Shown piece after piece: positions 34,393 through 42,686 of a DNA stretch of 64,000 nucleotides. A program made the translations under genes and the position numbers. Origin of the DNA: SIG205 sp045545595 (GTDB lineage Bacteria > Bacillota_I > Bacilli_A > RF39 > UBA660); NCBI GenBank assembly GCA_045545595.1, contig JAZQBG010000003.1, positions 124,001 to 188,000 on the forward strand, read 5' to 3'. Under the pieces are notes generated by a model. That model saw only the letters and a program-made list of their open reading frames with translations. It did not search any database and was not told the DNA's origin. Numbering within the stretch: the first letter of the stretch is position 1; each line of letters begins with the position of its first letter.

Positions 34393-35781
34393 TTAATACA
34401 TATCATCGGTAATATCAATATCTATATCATTTTCTTTTTCTTTTTTGATAAATGTTTCATTATAAAGCTCATTCACATCATTAAATAATTTTGCTTGAAT
34501 AATTGATAATTCTTCTTTAGTTAATGTTTGGTTTTTATCAATCGTATATCCAGATACAGCAATACCTCCTACATTTTCATTCAATTCTAATTCACATATA
34601 ACTTCTTTTCCATTAATGTTATAGTTATATGTTTTAAGTTTATTTTCCTTATTAGAAAATTCAAAGTTACTTACTATTTCAGGGTTAAGATCTATATATT
34701 CTAAAGTTTTAGGATAAGTATCTATAATATTAAATTCTATATAATCTTCTACGCCTAACTCTTTCAATTCAGATTCTAAATCAATTATTTTATCTATTAA
34801 ATCATTGTAATTAACTTTCCAACTATCTACTAAATCATCAGCATAAAGTCTAATATATTCACTATCACAAGATGACAATGCCTGTTCTACCAATCCTCTT
34901 AACTCTGGTGAAATACGAATTATATCAGTTTTATTTCTAACATTAAATCCCATTACTTTTTCGAGTAATAATTCATCAGTTATTGTTTGGTTATTTAAGT
35001 TAAAATAATCATAGCCTTCATATAATTTTCTACCATCTTTAAAACAAATTTTATAATTCAAACGAACTCTATCATCATTTGAATCAACATTTAATATTTC
35101 AATGTTATAAAGATTTTGCAATCTTTTCTTTTCATCATAATATTTAGTTTTTGCATCCTTAACTTGTAGTTCTGCATTTAAAAAATCCATATCAGAACTA
35201 TTAACCATCTTTTGATAATAATTGATTGAATTAACTAACTCTCTTGAACATTCTATAAAATAACTGTTAAATTCATCTTGCGATTTTTCAGGATATTCTA
35301 AAATAAACATTAAATCTTCATATAAACTAACATTTTCTTTTATATTTAGTCCTTGCCATTGTTTACTTTTATTATTTATACCATTTAGAAATTTAATAGC
35401 AATTCCTCCAGCATCTTTCCAATCAAATAAATTTTTGGTATAATCGTCTATTAAATAATCAAACTTGGATACACCATTGGGAATTATTAATGTCTTATTA
35501 TCGCCATATTTAACGAATAATCTCTTATTTTCTGGTAATTCAGGTAAATACCTATCTAACCAATTTTTCTTTTCATCTAAAGCATATTTACTATCATTTA
35601 AAAAGGAAGAAAGTATATAAATATCTTCTCCCTTATTAATTAATTCTTTAATAGTTTGTAATAAAAGTTCATTTGGTTTTAAATTCTCATAATACCCTTT
35701 TTCATATAATACATCTGTCGATTCATTTTCTATCCATTCAGCTAAAGTTCCATCCATATCCACAAATATTCTTCTATTCAT
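34393..35781 (-). CDS. HAD-type 5'(3')-nucleotidase fused to an unknown domain
   Basis: A 462-aa protein. Residues 1-~150 form a HAD phosphatase like the NT5C 5'(3')-deoxyribonucleotidase group: RIFVDMDGTLAEW (nucleophile D8, D10), the Ser motif YILSSFL, and the acidic motif FDYLIDDYTKNL. The remaining 300 residues are unrecognised (coiled part ~190-225, then YKICFKDGRKLYEGYD; the segment NENVGGIAVSGYTI lies near the end). It ends ENDIDIDITDDMY, the clearest acidic tail. A nucleotide-pool or anti-defence role is inference. Confidence 0.8.
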   Translation of the reverse strand: MNRRIFVDMDGTLAEWIENESTDVLYEKGYYENLKPNELLLQTIKELINKGEDIYILSSFLNDSKYALDEKKNWLDRYLPELPENKRLFVKYGDNKTLIIPNGVSKFDYLIDDYTKNLFDWKDAGGIAIKFLNGINNKSKQWQGLNIKENVSLYEDLMFILEYPEKSQDEFNSYFIECSRELVNSINYYQKMVNSSDMDFLNAELQVKDAKTKYYDEKKRLQNLYNIEILNVDSNDDRVRLNYKICFKDGRKLYEGYDYFNLNNQTITDELLLEKVMGFNVRNKTDIIRISPELRGLVEQALSSCDSEYIRLYADDLVDSWKVNYNDLIDKIIDLESELKELGVEDYIEFNIIDTYPKTLEYIDLNPEIVSNFEFSNKENKLKTYNYNINGKEVICELELNENVGGIAVSGYTIDKNQTLTKEELSIIQAKLFNDVNELYNETFIKKEKENDIDIDITDDMY

Positions 35782-35783
35782 TA

Positions 35784-35978
35784 TTAGTTCTCCTGAATTT
35801 GGTTATCTAATTCTTGTTGCATTTGATATATTCTTTCTTGTTTCTTTTTAAAATCATATAGAACTTTTAATTGCTGATCTAACCCATTAATTTTTTCATC
35901 TATCTTTTGTCTGTTTTCTAATTCTTTTGATTTCTTTGCTTCTAAATTTTCTATTTTCTTTTCTAGTGTTTTATTCAT
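35784..35978 (-). CDS. Small coiled-coil protein, DUF4315-like
   Basis: A 64-aa protein that is almost entirely coiled coil (MNKTLEKKIENLEAKKSKEL then ENRQKIDEKINGLDQQLKVL). Proteins of this size and pattern (DUF4315) are common in Firmicute conjugative elements. It sits 2 bases upstream of the HAD gene. Confidence 0.65.
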   Translation of the reverse strand: MNKTLEKKIENLEAKKSKELENRQKIDEKINGLDQQLKVLYDFKKKQERIYQMQQELDNQIQEN

Positions 35979-35994
35979 TGTTTTCTCCTTTTCT

Positions 35995-36798
35995 TTATCT
36001 TTCTAATTCTTCATCAATTTCTTTTTCTTGTTTTTTGTTTTTTATGCTATTTATAGATGTACTAATAATCGTTGCTTTTTCATCATCAGTAAGAAAAAAA
36101 GCAGGATCAAAATTTATTTTTTTAACAGTTTTAATATCATTAACGCTAAAATTTCTCGTAATAAAATCTATGAGAATTTCATCATTATTTTCTTTTTCAT
36201 TATAACGATTAAATAAAATTTTTGATTCTATGCAATCATTTTTTATTAATTCATCAGATAAAAATATGCTATTTGAACTTTCTGCCCAACTACCGACATA
36301 TTCTTCATTTTTACCAGTATAATCACCAAGTTCTCCATAATTTCCACAAGCAAGTAATAATCCTAATGGATGAAATTTATCTCCTGTAATAAAGTTTATA
36401 GGTTCGATATACCATAGCGACTGAATTGGTTGTTTTTTTAAATCAAAATACTCTTTTTTAAATGTATTGTAAATATATCTTGAAGGTAATCTATTAGAAT
36501 AAAAAGATGTTTCTTTAATTATTTTATACGGATAAGCATATATACTTTTAATATTATATTTAGAATTTTCATTACGAACTTGTTTTAAAAATTCTTTATA
36601 TTTAGAAGTTTCATATACATCAGATATATAATCTCCTACAACTATAACACGATTATCTTTCCATTCTGTTTTTAACAAATGTTCAAGATGCAACATTAAA
36701 CTATTATTTTGATAACACCATTCAATAAGTTTTCCAAATACAGGAGTTTCTATTTGTTCTTTTTTGTCTATATTCATAAACTTATGTCTTTGACCCAT
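35995..36798 (-). CDS. Unknown ICE protein, 267 aa, with acidic tail
   Basis: Begins MGQRHKFMN and contains NNSLMLHLEHLLKTEW, VIVVGDYISDVYE and SLWYIEPINFITGDKFHPLG. It resembles unnamed phage or plasmid proteins that start with GQRH; function unknown. It ends KEIDEELER. Confidence 0.72.
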   Translation of the reverse strand: MGQRHKFMNIDKKEQIETPVFGKLIEWCYQNNSLMLHLEHLLKTEWKDNRVIVVGDYISDVYETSKYKEFLKQVRNENSKYNIKSIYAYPYKIIKETSFYSNRLPSRYIYNTFKKEYFDLKKQPIQSLWYIEPINFITGDKFHPLGLLLACGNYGELGDYTGKNEEYVGSWAESSNSIFLSDELIKNDCIESKILFNRYNEKENNDEILIDFITRNFSVNDIKTVKKINFDPAFFLTDDEKATIISTSINSIKNKKQEKEIDEELER

Positions 36799-36813
36799 TT
36801 TTATATCATTCCT

Positions 36814-37098
36814 TTAACATTTTTCAATTTCATAATCATTAACATCTTTTAAATAATTTGATACTTTATTTTTCATGTTTTTATAATCTTGTTCCTCTAT
36901 TATTTCAATAAAATTATCCGCTTGTATTCCATTTAATTTTATATATGGTTCTGAAAATTGTAATATATCAAATGCTTCTATTAATTCCTTCGCTGTCTCT
37001 TCCATTGTTTTATTTGTATCAATTTCTTCATATTGACCACCATCGATAATTCTTCCATTCTTATCGTAAAATATCAATATTATCAATACAATAATCAT
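36814..37098 (-). CDS. Unknown ICE protein, up to 94 aa
   Basis: A small acidic protein with PYIKLNGIQADNFIEIIEEQ near residue 52. The ATG at 37098 lacks a ribosome binding site and overlaps the upstream gene; a later start near IFYDKNG is possible. The PYIxLxG segment and following helix resemble the neighbour at 37422-37781, so the two may be distant paralogues. It ends NDYEIEKC. Confidence 0.6.
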   Translation of the reverse strand: MIIVLIILIFYDKNGRIIDGGQYEEIDTNKTMEETAKELIEAFDILQFSEPYIKLNGIQADNFIEIIEEQDYKNMKNKVSNYLKDVNDYEIEKC

Positions 37099-37429
37099 TC
37101 ATTAATTTTTCAATGTCGTTTTCTATTTGATTTAATAATTTTCCAAAAGAAGAGATTTTTACTATTCTTGATTTTTTTAACATTTTATCTACATCAAATT
37201 TAGTATTATAAAGAACTTTATCTATACAATCATAATAACCTTCAAAATCATATTCTCGATCATTCATTATGTTAGGCTCATATCTCCTAGAATATAGTAG
37301 GTAAAATCTATCATTATATTGTTCTTTATAGAACTGCTTACGTTCAAAACTATACTCTTTATCAATATATAAATAGTAACTTATTTTATCATTAGCCAAA
37401 AATTCATCTAATGCTTTTTTATTAAACAT
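37061..37429 (-). CDS. Unknown ICE protein, 122 aa
   Basis: No family recognised. Tyr/Phe/Arg-rich N-terminal half (YYLYIDKEYSFERKQFYKEQ, YNDRFYLLYSRRYEP) and a helical C-terminal half. Start at ATG 37429 with GAAAGGTGG; earlier in-frame codons lack a site. It overlaps its downstream neighbour. Confidence 0.65.
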   Translation of the reverse strand: MFNKKALDEFLANDKISYYLYIDKEYSFERKQFYKEQYNDRFYLLYSRRYEPNIMNDREYDFEGYYDCIDKVLYNTKFDVDKMLKKSRIVKISSFGKLLNQIENDIEKLMNDYCIDNIDILR

Positions 37430-37781
37430 ATTGCCACCTTTCTTTAAAATAAAAATAATCATCTTTATCGCTTAGAGAATTAATATATTCCACTATTTTT
37501 TTAGATGATTTTTTATTATTTTCATATTTTATTAATTTTAATAATGGTAAAGTATTTGATCCGTATAAGTATATATACGGTCTTTCAAAATCAATTTCTT
37601 GCTGTATTAAATTTATAATTTCTATTGTTAATTTTTCGTCATTAAAATAATCATATACGCTTTCTAATACACCGCCAAATAAATAATATCCTTTTGAGTT
37701 ATAAAGAGTATATTCTGCCTGATAACCAAAGTTTGTTATTTGAAGTATCCTATTTTCTTTACTAATTACAATAATATTCAT
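37422..37781 (-). CDS. Unknown ICE protein, 119 aa
   Basis: No family recognised. It contains ERPYIYLYGSNTLPLLKLIK, similar in pattern to part of the 36814-37098 product. It lacks an acidic tail. Ribosome binding site GAGGTGG inside the end of the upstream gene, which it abuts. Confidence 0.65.
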   Translation of the reverse strand: MNIIVISKENRILQITNFGYQAEYTLYNSKGYYLFGGVLESVYDYFNDEKLTIEIINLIQQEIDFERPYIYLYGSNTLPLLKLIKYENNKKSSKKIVEYINSLSDKDDYFYFKERWQYV

Positions 37782-38389
37782 TACTTTTCCACCTCATCAT
37801 GTTCTATATGAGTTTTTGATAAAGGAATACTTATTATCATTGGACAATCTTTTTTAATTTTACTAATTAAATAGTTTATCTCTTCATCTGATAATGACAC
37901 ATAATCACAAATATTGTCATCAACTTTAGCTACAATCATATTTCCACGAATAATTTCACTACCATCCCATATCATCCTATTTTTAGGTAGATCTATCATT
38001 TTTCCTTCTTCATTAACAATAAAATCATAATTTGTTTTATCAGAAAAAAAAGAAGAAACACATTGTATTAAACCACCTACAATTTCCTGTTTATTTTTTA
38101 GTGTATTGTATATTTCTTTCATATATGGCTCTTTTTTAGGTTCAACTATTATTACTTTTATTTTTTCAGGTTTACTTATAACTTCAAATTCATCTACTTC
38201 AGGAATTAATGCTAAAGTTCTCCCATTTTCCCATTTCATGTGTAATTGTCCTTCACTATCAATATAATCTACTATACCAATAGTTCCAGCTAAAATTGGT
38301 TGCTTATCATCCATATCTTTTAGTAATTTTATTTTTGTTTCAGGAGGATAGTTTTCTTTTATTTCATTCAATTTATCTTCTGAAATCAT
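37781..38389 (-). CDS. DUF4314 plus DUF3846 fusion protein
   Basis: A 202-aa protein. Residues ~30-70 (LAGTIGIVDYIDSEGQLHMK, WENGRTLALIPEVDEF) match the SH3-like DUF4314 pattern. Residues ~80-180 (VIIVEPKKEPYMKEI, LVGGLIQCVSSFF-like, then DLPKNRMIWDGSEIIRGNMI) match DUF3846. Both are typical of Firmicute ICE accessory genes and are often separate proteins. It ends HIEHDEVEK, a weak acidic tail. Confidence 0.72.
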   Translation of the reverse strand: MISEDKLNEIKENYPPETKIKLLKDMDDKQPILAGTIGIVDYIDSEGQLHMKWENGRTLALIPEVDEFEVISKPEKIKVIIVEPKKEPYMKEIYNTLKNKQEIVGGLIQCVSSFFSDKTNYDFIVNEEGKMIDLPKNRMIWDGSEIIRGNMIVAKVDDNICDYVSLSDEEINYLISKIKKDCPMIISIPLSKTHIEHDEVEK

Positions 38390-38762
38390 TTCTATTTTCT
38401 CCTTTTCTTAAAATACATACACCATAAGGAAAGCAATAATATTTACAAGTATTGCAGGAGTTTTTATCCCTTCTGATAATAGGATTAATTTTGAAATCAC
38501 CATCTAAATTTTGATTAGGTTGTATTACATAATTATTGGGTAAATAACCTGTTACCTTCAATAATTTAATAAAATCAATTCTTAACACTTCACACAAACT
38601 AATTAATGTTACAAGATTAAAATTTTTTCTTTCACCATTCTCAATCCTTGATAATTCTGTATCACTAATTCCAACTATCCTAGCTAAACCTCTGATAGAA
38701 TAACCTCTTTCAAGTCTTTTACTTCTTAATAAATCGCTTAATAATAAATAGTTATATCTCAT
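38373..38762 (-). CDS. XRE-type HTH regulator with a cysteine cluster
   Basis: A 129-aa protein. Residues 8-65 are a Cro/C1 helix-turn-helix (GYSIRGLARIVGISDTELSR then IENGERK). The C-terminal tail holds C-x2-C-x3-C-x5-C (CNTCKYYCFPYGVC), able to bind zinc or an iron-sulfur cluster. It is first in its operon, after a terminator, with the ribosome binding site AAAAGGAG, so it is a likely local regulator of the element, possibly responsive to redox or metal. Confidence 0.85.
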   Translation of the reverse strand: MRYNYLLLSDLLRSKRLERGYSIRGLARIVGISDTELSRIENGERKNFNLVTLISLCEVLRIDFIKLLKVTGYLPNNYVIQPNQNLDGDFKINPIIRRDKNSCNTCKYYCFPYGVCILRKGENRNDFRR

Positions 38763-38791
38763 TTTTATTCTCCTTTTCTATTTTTATAAAA

Positions 38792-38815
38792 CAAAAAAGA
38801 ATCTATTAAGATCCT
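38792..38815 (-). terminator. Terminator at the end of the long transfer operon
   Basis: AGGATCT/AGATTCT hairpin (38798-38815) followed by TTTTTTG on the minus strand, between the 286-aa gene and the HTH regulator gene. Confidence 0.7.
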
Positions 38816-38818
38816 TTA

Positions 38819-39679
38819 TTAATTAACTTCCATTTCTATTTCAAACTCATTTTCTTTTGTTTTAGACAATTCTTTGCCAATTACTTCTTTTAATTTTATA
38901 AAACAATCATACATTGTTGTTCCATTATATTTCACCCAACTTTTAGATTGATTTGAACCAAAATCGTAGGAATAAAGATTATTATTAATAAAACCCTGTG
39001 TTGCTAAAGGAACATTAATATTATATTCTTTAAATAAATATAGAAAATTATTTTGAATAGTTTTTTTATAATAATCATCATCTTTATAGTATTCGTATGC
39101 TTTTGACAAAACTACTTTTCCTTCATAAATCGCTGTTTTCATACTCCATATTTTATCAAAAAATTCTTTATTTTTGTTCTTAACAGTATTCTTTCTATAT
39201 TCTTCTCTTTCTTTTTGTTCTTCCTGTTCTTTTGTTCTTTTATCCTCTAAATATTTTTCTCTTGATTTGACAGCGTCTGGATATAATTCAGGGTGATTTT
39301 TATTTAAGTATTCTAATTCTATAATATTAAAATACTTATTTTCAATAATTCTATTTTTTATATTATCAATAAAATTATCATAATATTTTTTTATTTGTTC
39401 TAGCTGATAATCACAATATACAATATGTCTTTTTTTATCAAATTCTTCTACCAAATTATTAATTGTTTTATCAAACATATCATAACTAATATAAAAGTTA
39501 TAAAACATCCAATACTCACCATTTTTGTCTTTTATAAGAATATATGAAGCATCATGCTTTGTTTCGTTTAAAATGTGGAGTTCATAATCTTTATATTTAA
39601 AAGATAAAACATCTTTTCTTCTTGCAATATGATTTTGACTTTTACTTAGGTAATGAACATTCTTCTTCTTTACATTCAT
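38819..39679 (-). CDS. Unknown ICE protein, 286 aa, with acidic tail
   Basis: No family recognised. The N-terminal part (residues ~1-75) is basic and mixed, the centre is a long charged helix (REKYLEDKRTKEQEEQKERE) and the C-terminal part has a SKSWVKYNGTTMYDCFIKL motif. It ends KENEFEIEMEVN, an acidic tail. It abuts the methyltransferase gene. Confidence 0.7.
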   Translation of the reverse strand: MNVKKKNVHYLSKSQNHIARRKDVLSFKYKDYELHILNETKHDASYILIKDKNGEYWMFYNFYISYDMFDKTINNLVEEFDKKRHIVYCDYQLEQIKKYYDNFIDNIKNRIIENKYFNIIELEYLNKNHPELYPDAVKSREKYLEDKRTKEQEEQKEREEYRKNTVKNKNKEFFDKIWSMKTAIYEGKVVLSKAYEYYKDDDYYKKTIQNNFLYLFKEYNINVPLATQGFINNNLYSYDFGSNQSKSWVKYNGTTMYDCFIKLKEVIGKELSKTKENEFEIEMEVN

Positions 39680-41178
39680 TATTTTATATTTTCCTCCTTC
39701 TCCTTATAATTTAGTGCATACTTAATTCTTGCATCTGCAATAGGTAAATATTCATCAATTAACTCTATTCCAATAAATTTATAATTAGCATTTCTTTCTT
39801 TATTTTCAAAAATAACAGCTTTACCTGTACTACCACTTCCCATAAATGGATCACAAACTGTTCCTTCCTTTGGTGTCACAAGACGAATTAAATACTGCAT
39901 CAATTCGGTTGGTTTGACCGTTGGATGAGTGTTCTTTGTTATAGTTGTAAATCTTTTTTCTACATCTTTCATATCTTTACTTGATATATTACTTTTACCA
40001 TTAAAAACTTTTATTTTGTCTTCAAAATTTTCTAATCCCTCATTTCTATCCTTTTGACTAGCTTTAGCACAATAAAAATATCTTGATGCACTGCCCTTAT
40101 CACCGTAATTACATAATCCAGTTCCTTTATTAACATCAAATCCACAGGTTTTTGAATTAAAACTACTACCATCTTCTTTAATACCTATACGCTTTACCTC
40201 ACTATTTAATTTTATTTTCCCACCTGAAGTTATAGGAAATCCACTACATACCTCTTTATAAGTATTATCATCATAAGTCAGTATAAGATCTGCAGGAAAT
40301 CTACCTAATTTATTAACTTCATTCTTTGAACTTGTAAAACCTACAACACCATTACTCTTCAAACCTTTAACAGGTAATTTATAACCTGCCTCTTTTCTAT
40401 AAAGTGGATTAGTTGCTGGATTTTTTGTATCTTCAAACGGTATTCTACATTCATCAATGTTGATACCTCCTACACCATTCTTTATTACATTATCAACTAA
40501 TGACCCAACAAAAGGCTTTCTAGCAACTATAATAGGTTCATAAGCCGGCTTTAAAGTTGTTCCCCATCCTTGCCATTTCTTTGCCAATTCTGTTGATGGT
40601 AAATAATGCTTTCTGGTTGTTTCAATTATATCTCCCATAGCACCATTATTAGTTTGTTTTATCTTATAGGATTCACCTTCACAATTCTGTTCTACAACTC
40701 TTTTTGTTCTAGTATTTGCTTTCCCATATTTTTCTCTTGCTTCTAATCCTTTTGATATATTCATAGATTTAGGAAAACCACTTCCATAAATCCACATTAT
40801 GCAATCTCTAATTTCAAATCCTGCTTCTTCAATGGCTGACGCTATTTTATGATAAGTCCTTGCTCCTCCAAACGCTAATAGATAACCACCATTTTTTAAT
40901 ATTTCATAACATTTTCGCCAAGTATCAACATTATATTCAATACCAGAACCGTCCCATTCTTTTCCCATAAAACCTTTAGATAGTCTTGAAAAAGCACCAT
41001 CACTTCCAAATTGTGCTGGTGATGAATTTTCTTTTCCAAATCGTTTTACAATAGTTGTCAAACCATAAGGAGGATCTGTAACAATTGAGTCCACACTATT
41101 TGAAGGTATAACATTTAACATATCAAGCATATTGCCATGATAAAGAATATAATCGTCATTCTTGCTGTAAATTTTCAT
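39679..41178 (-). CDS. Site-specific DNA methyltransferase (N4/N6 amino type)
   Basis: A 499-aa enzyme of the beta type: the catalytic motif D35-P-P-Y-G near the N terminus (SIVTDPPYGLTT) and the AdoMet motif near the C terminus (VCDPFMGSGSTGKAV). The middle insert (~150-430) has THPTVKP just before the AdoMet motif, as in phage and ICE methylases. No restriction enzyme gene is beside it, so it is probably a solitary protective methylase. Its end (KEKEENIK) is not a typical acidic tail. Confidence 0.92.
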   Translation of the reverse strand: MKIYSKNDDYILYHGNMLDMLNVIPSNSVDSIVTDPPYGLTTIVKRFGKENSSPAQFGSDGAFSRLSKGFMGKEWDGSGIEYNVDTWRKCYEILKNGGYLLAFGGARTYHKIASAIEEAGFEIRDCIMWIYGSGFPKSMNISKGLEAREKYGKANTRTKRVVEQNCEGESYKIKQTNNGAMGDIIETTRKHYLPSTELAKKWQGWGTTLKPAYEPIIVARKPFVGSLVDNVIKNGVGGINIDECRIPFEDTKNPATNPLYRKEAGYKLPVKGLKSNGVVGFTSSKNEVNKLGRFPADLILTYDDNTYKEVCSGFPITSGGKIKLNSEVKRIGIKEDGSSFNSKTCGFDVNKGTGLCNYGDKGSASRYFYCAKASQKDRNEGLENFEDKIKVFNGKSNISSKDMKDVEKRFTTITKNTHPTVKPTELMQYLIRLVTPKEGTVCDPFMGSGSTGKAVIFENKERNANYKFIGIELIDEYLPIADARIKYALNYKEKEENIK

Positions 41179-41201
41179 TTATATTTGCATCTCTCCTTTA
41201 A

Positions 41202-41603
41202 TTATTTTTCTATTTCTAAATCTATATCTTGTTCTTTTTTTTCTTCATGATGTTGATTAAATAATTCCTTCCAAGATTCTATATCATAACCCACATCAAT
41301 CATTATTTCCTCTAAAGAACAAATATCAAAGTAATCATTTTTTGAATATTCACTTATACTAGAGAATGTAAATCCTTTTCCTAATTGATATTCAAAACAT
41401 ATATCTTCGATATTACAATATTTAATTCCTGCATTATAACAAAAACCTTTTTCAAATCCATATTTATCATATATTTTTTTAATATAATCCACTTTAGATA
41501 ATCCTAATTTTTTCATCAATTGAATAAATTGCTTAAATTCATTTTCACTTCTTACATTTATAACAACCGCATTTGATAAAAACAATTCGTATTTATTTTC
41601 CAA
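41202..41603 (-). CDS. Unknown ICE protein, 133 aa, with acidic tail
   Basis: No family recognised. Starts at a TTG (41603) seven bases after AAAGGAGA. It has an N-terminal mixed part (ELFLSNAVVINVRSENEFKQ) and a Tyr/Cys-containing centre (GFCYNAGIKYCNIEDICFEY). It ends EQDIDLEIEK, one of the clearest acidic tails. Confidence 0.7.
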   Translation of the reverse strand: MENKYELFLSNAVVINVRSENEFKQFIQLMKKLGLSKVDYIKKIYDKYGFEKGFCYNAGIKYCNIEDICFEYQLGKGFTFSSISEYSKNDYFDICSLEEIMIDVGYDIESWKELFNQHHEEKKEQDIDLEIEK

Positions 41604-41621
41604 AAAAGTCTCCTTTCCAAT

Positions 41622-41942
41622 TTAGTAATCCAGTTCAATCATTTCTAGTTCTTCTTCACTATACTCTTTAATTTTGTCATAACTAATTAAATTATTAATG
41701 CACTCTATAATTTTTAATTCCGCTTCACCAGAAACAATACTGATTACTTCATCTAATGTTAAATCTTTTCTTGGTTCATTTTTATTAAAAGTTACATCAC
41801 ATTCTTTTATGTTTTCTTGACTTGTTATATCACTTATATAATCTAAAATTATTTCTTGAAAATAAGGTTTTACTATATTTTCTCTAAAATTTGTACCACT
41901 TATATCACTTCTTTGTTTTAACAATTCAGATAGTTTAATCAT
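41622..41942 (-). CDS. Unknown ICE protein, 106 aa, with acidic tail
   Basis: No family recognised. Small acidic helical protein (LTLDEVISIVSGEAELKIIE) that ends SEEELEMIELDY. The ribosome binding site is distant (AAAGGAAA, ~13 bases). Confidence 0.65.
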   Translation of the reverse strand: MIKLSELLKQRSDISGTNFRENIVKPYFQEIILDYISDITSQENIKECDVTFNKNEPRKDLTLDEVISIVSGEAELKIIECINNLISYDKIKEYSEEELEMIELDY

Positions 41943-41961
41943 TTTTCACTTTATTTTCCTT

Positions 41962-42669
41962 TCATTCATACATAAGTTTCATACCTAAATAAATACCATT
42001 TTCGTCAGTTATAGGTTCGCATCTTCCTGAACCACCATAAGATTTTAATTCTTTAGCACAAGCATCTACAACATTATTAATCGTATATCCATCTTCAAAA
42101 AGGAAATATTTTGGCGATGTTTTTTGAGAAGGAATAGTTGTATTCTGTTGTGGTTTAGTTTCCTCTTTTTCATTTTTTGAAGGAGTATTATTTTCAATTT
42201 TTGGTGGTGCTGGTGTTTCCTCTTTTACTTCTGGTTCTACTTCTTTAGGTGATTCTTCTATTATTACTTTTAAGAAAGCCTGACTATCATTGTTAGAACT
42301 ATCAAAAACAAAATATAAGATTTTATATTCTCCAATTTTTGAAGTATCAATTTTAGAATATTGAACTTTATCTTTTAAATCCCCATCCTCTTTATCAATA
42401 ACACTTTTAATATAAGAATTATAATCTAACTCACTATTCACCTGAATTTTAATTTCAGTATCTGTTAATTCTAAAATAGGTGCTTCATCATTTTTTTGTT
42501 CTATTACTTCATTTTGAATAGGTATATCTTTAGGTTGTTTTTCTTGTATAGATAGATAATACAAAATCCCTGAAATTAAAAAACAAACAAAAAGAAGAGA
42601 TATAATTATTATTAAATTTCTCTTCTTTCTATATCTTTTATACTTTAATAATAACTCTTCATCAGTCAA
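41962..42669 (-). CDS. Membrane-anchored Ig-like (DUF5011) protein
   Basis: A 235-aa protein with a basic cytoplasmic start, one membrane segment (LIIIISLLFVCFLISGILYY, ~18-38) and an outside Ig-like domain of DUF5011 type (SYIKSVIDKEDGDLKDKVQY, DTSKIGEYKILYFVFDSSNN). A Pro/Glu/Lys/Thr-rich spacer and a small C-terminal domain (VDACAKELKSYGGSGRCEPI) follow. Starts at a TTG after GAAAGGAGAG. Likely exposed on the cell surface as part of the mating apparatus; exact role unknown. Confidence 0.75.
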   Translation of the reverse strand: MTDEELLLKYKRYRKKRNLIIIISLLFVCFLISGILYYLSIQEKQPKDIPIQNEVIEQKNDEAPILELTDTEIKIQVNSELDYNSYIKSVIDKEDGDLKDKVQYSKIDTSKIGEYKILYFVFDSSNNDSQAFLKVIIEESPKEVEPEVKEETPAPPKIENNTPSKNEKEETKPQQNTTIPSQKTSPKYFLFEDGYTINNVVDACAKELKSYGGSGRCEPITDENGIYLGMKLMYE

Positions 42670-42686
42670 GATATATCTCTCCTTTC

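Noticed and set aside
39679..41178. Restriction-modification system
   Set aside because: The methyltransferase has no restriction endonuclease or specificity gene beside it; neighbours are unrelated ICE accessory genes.
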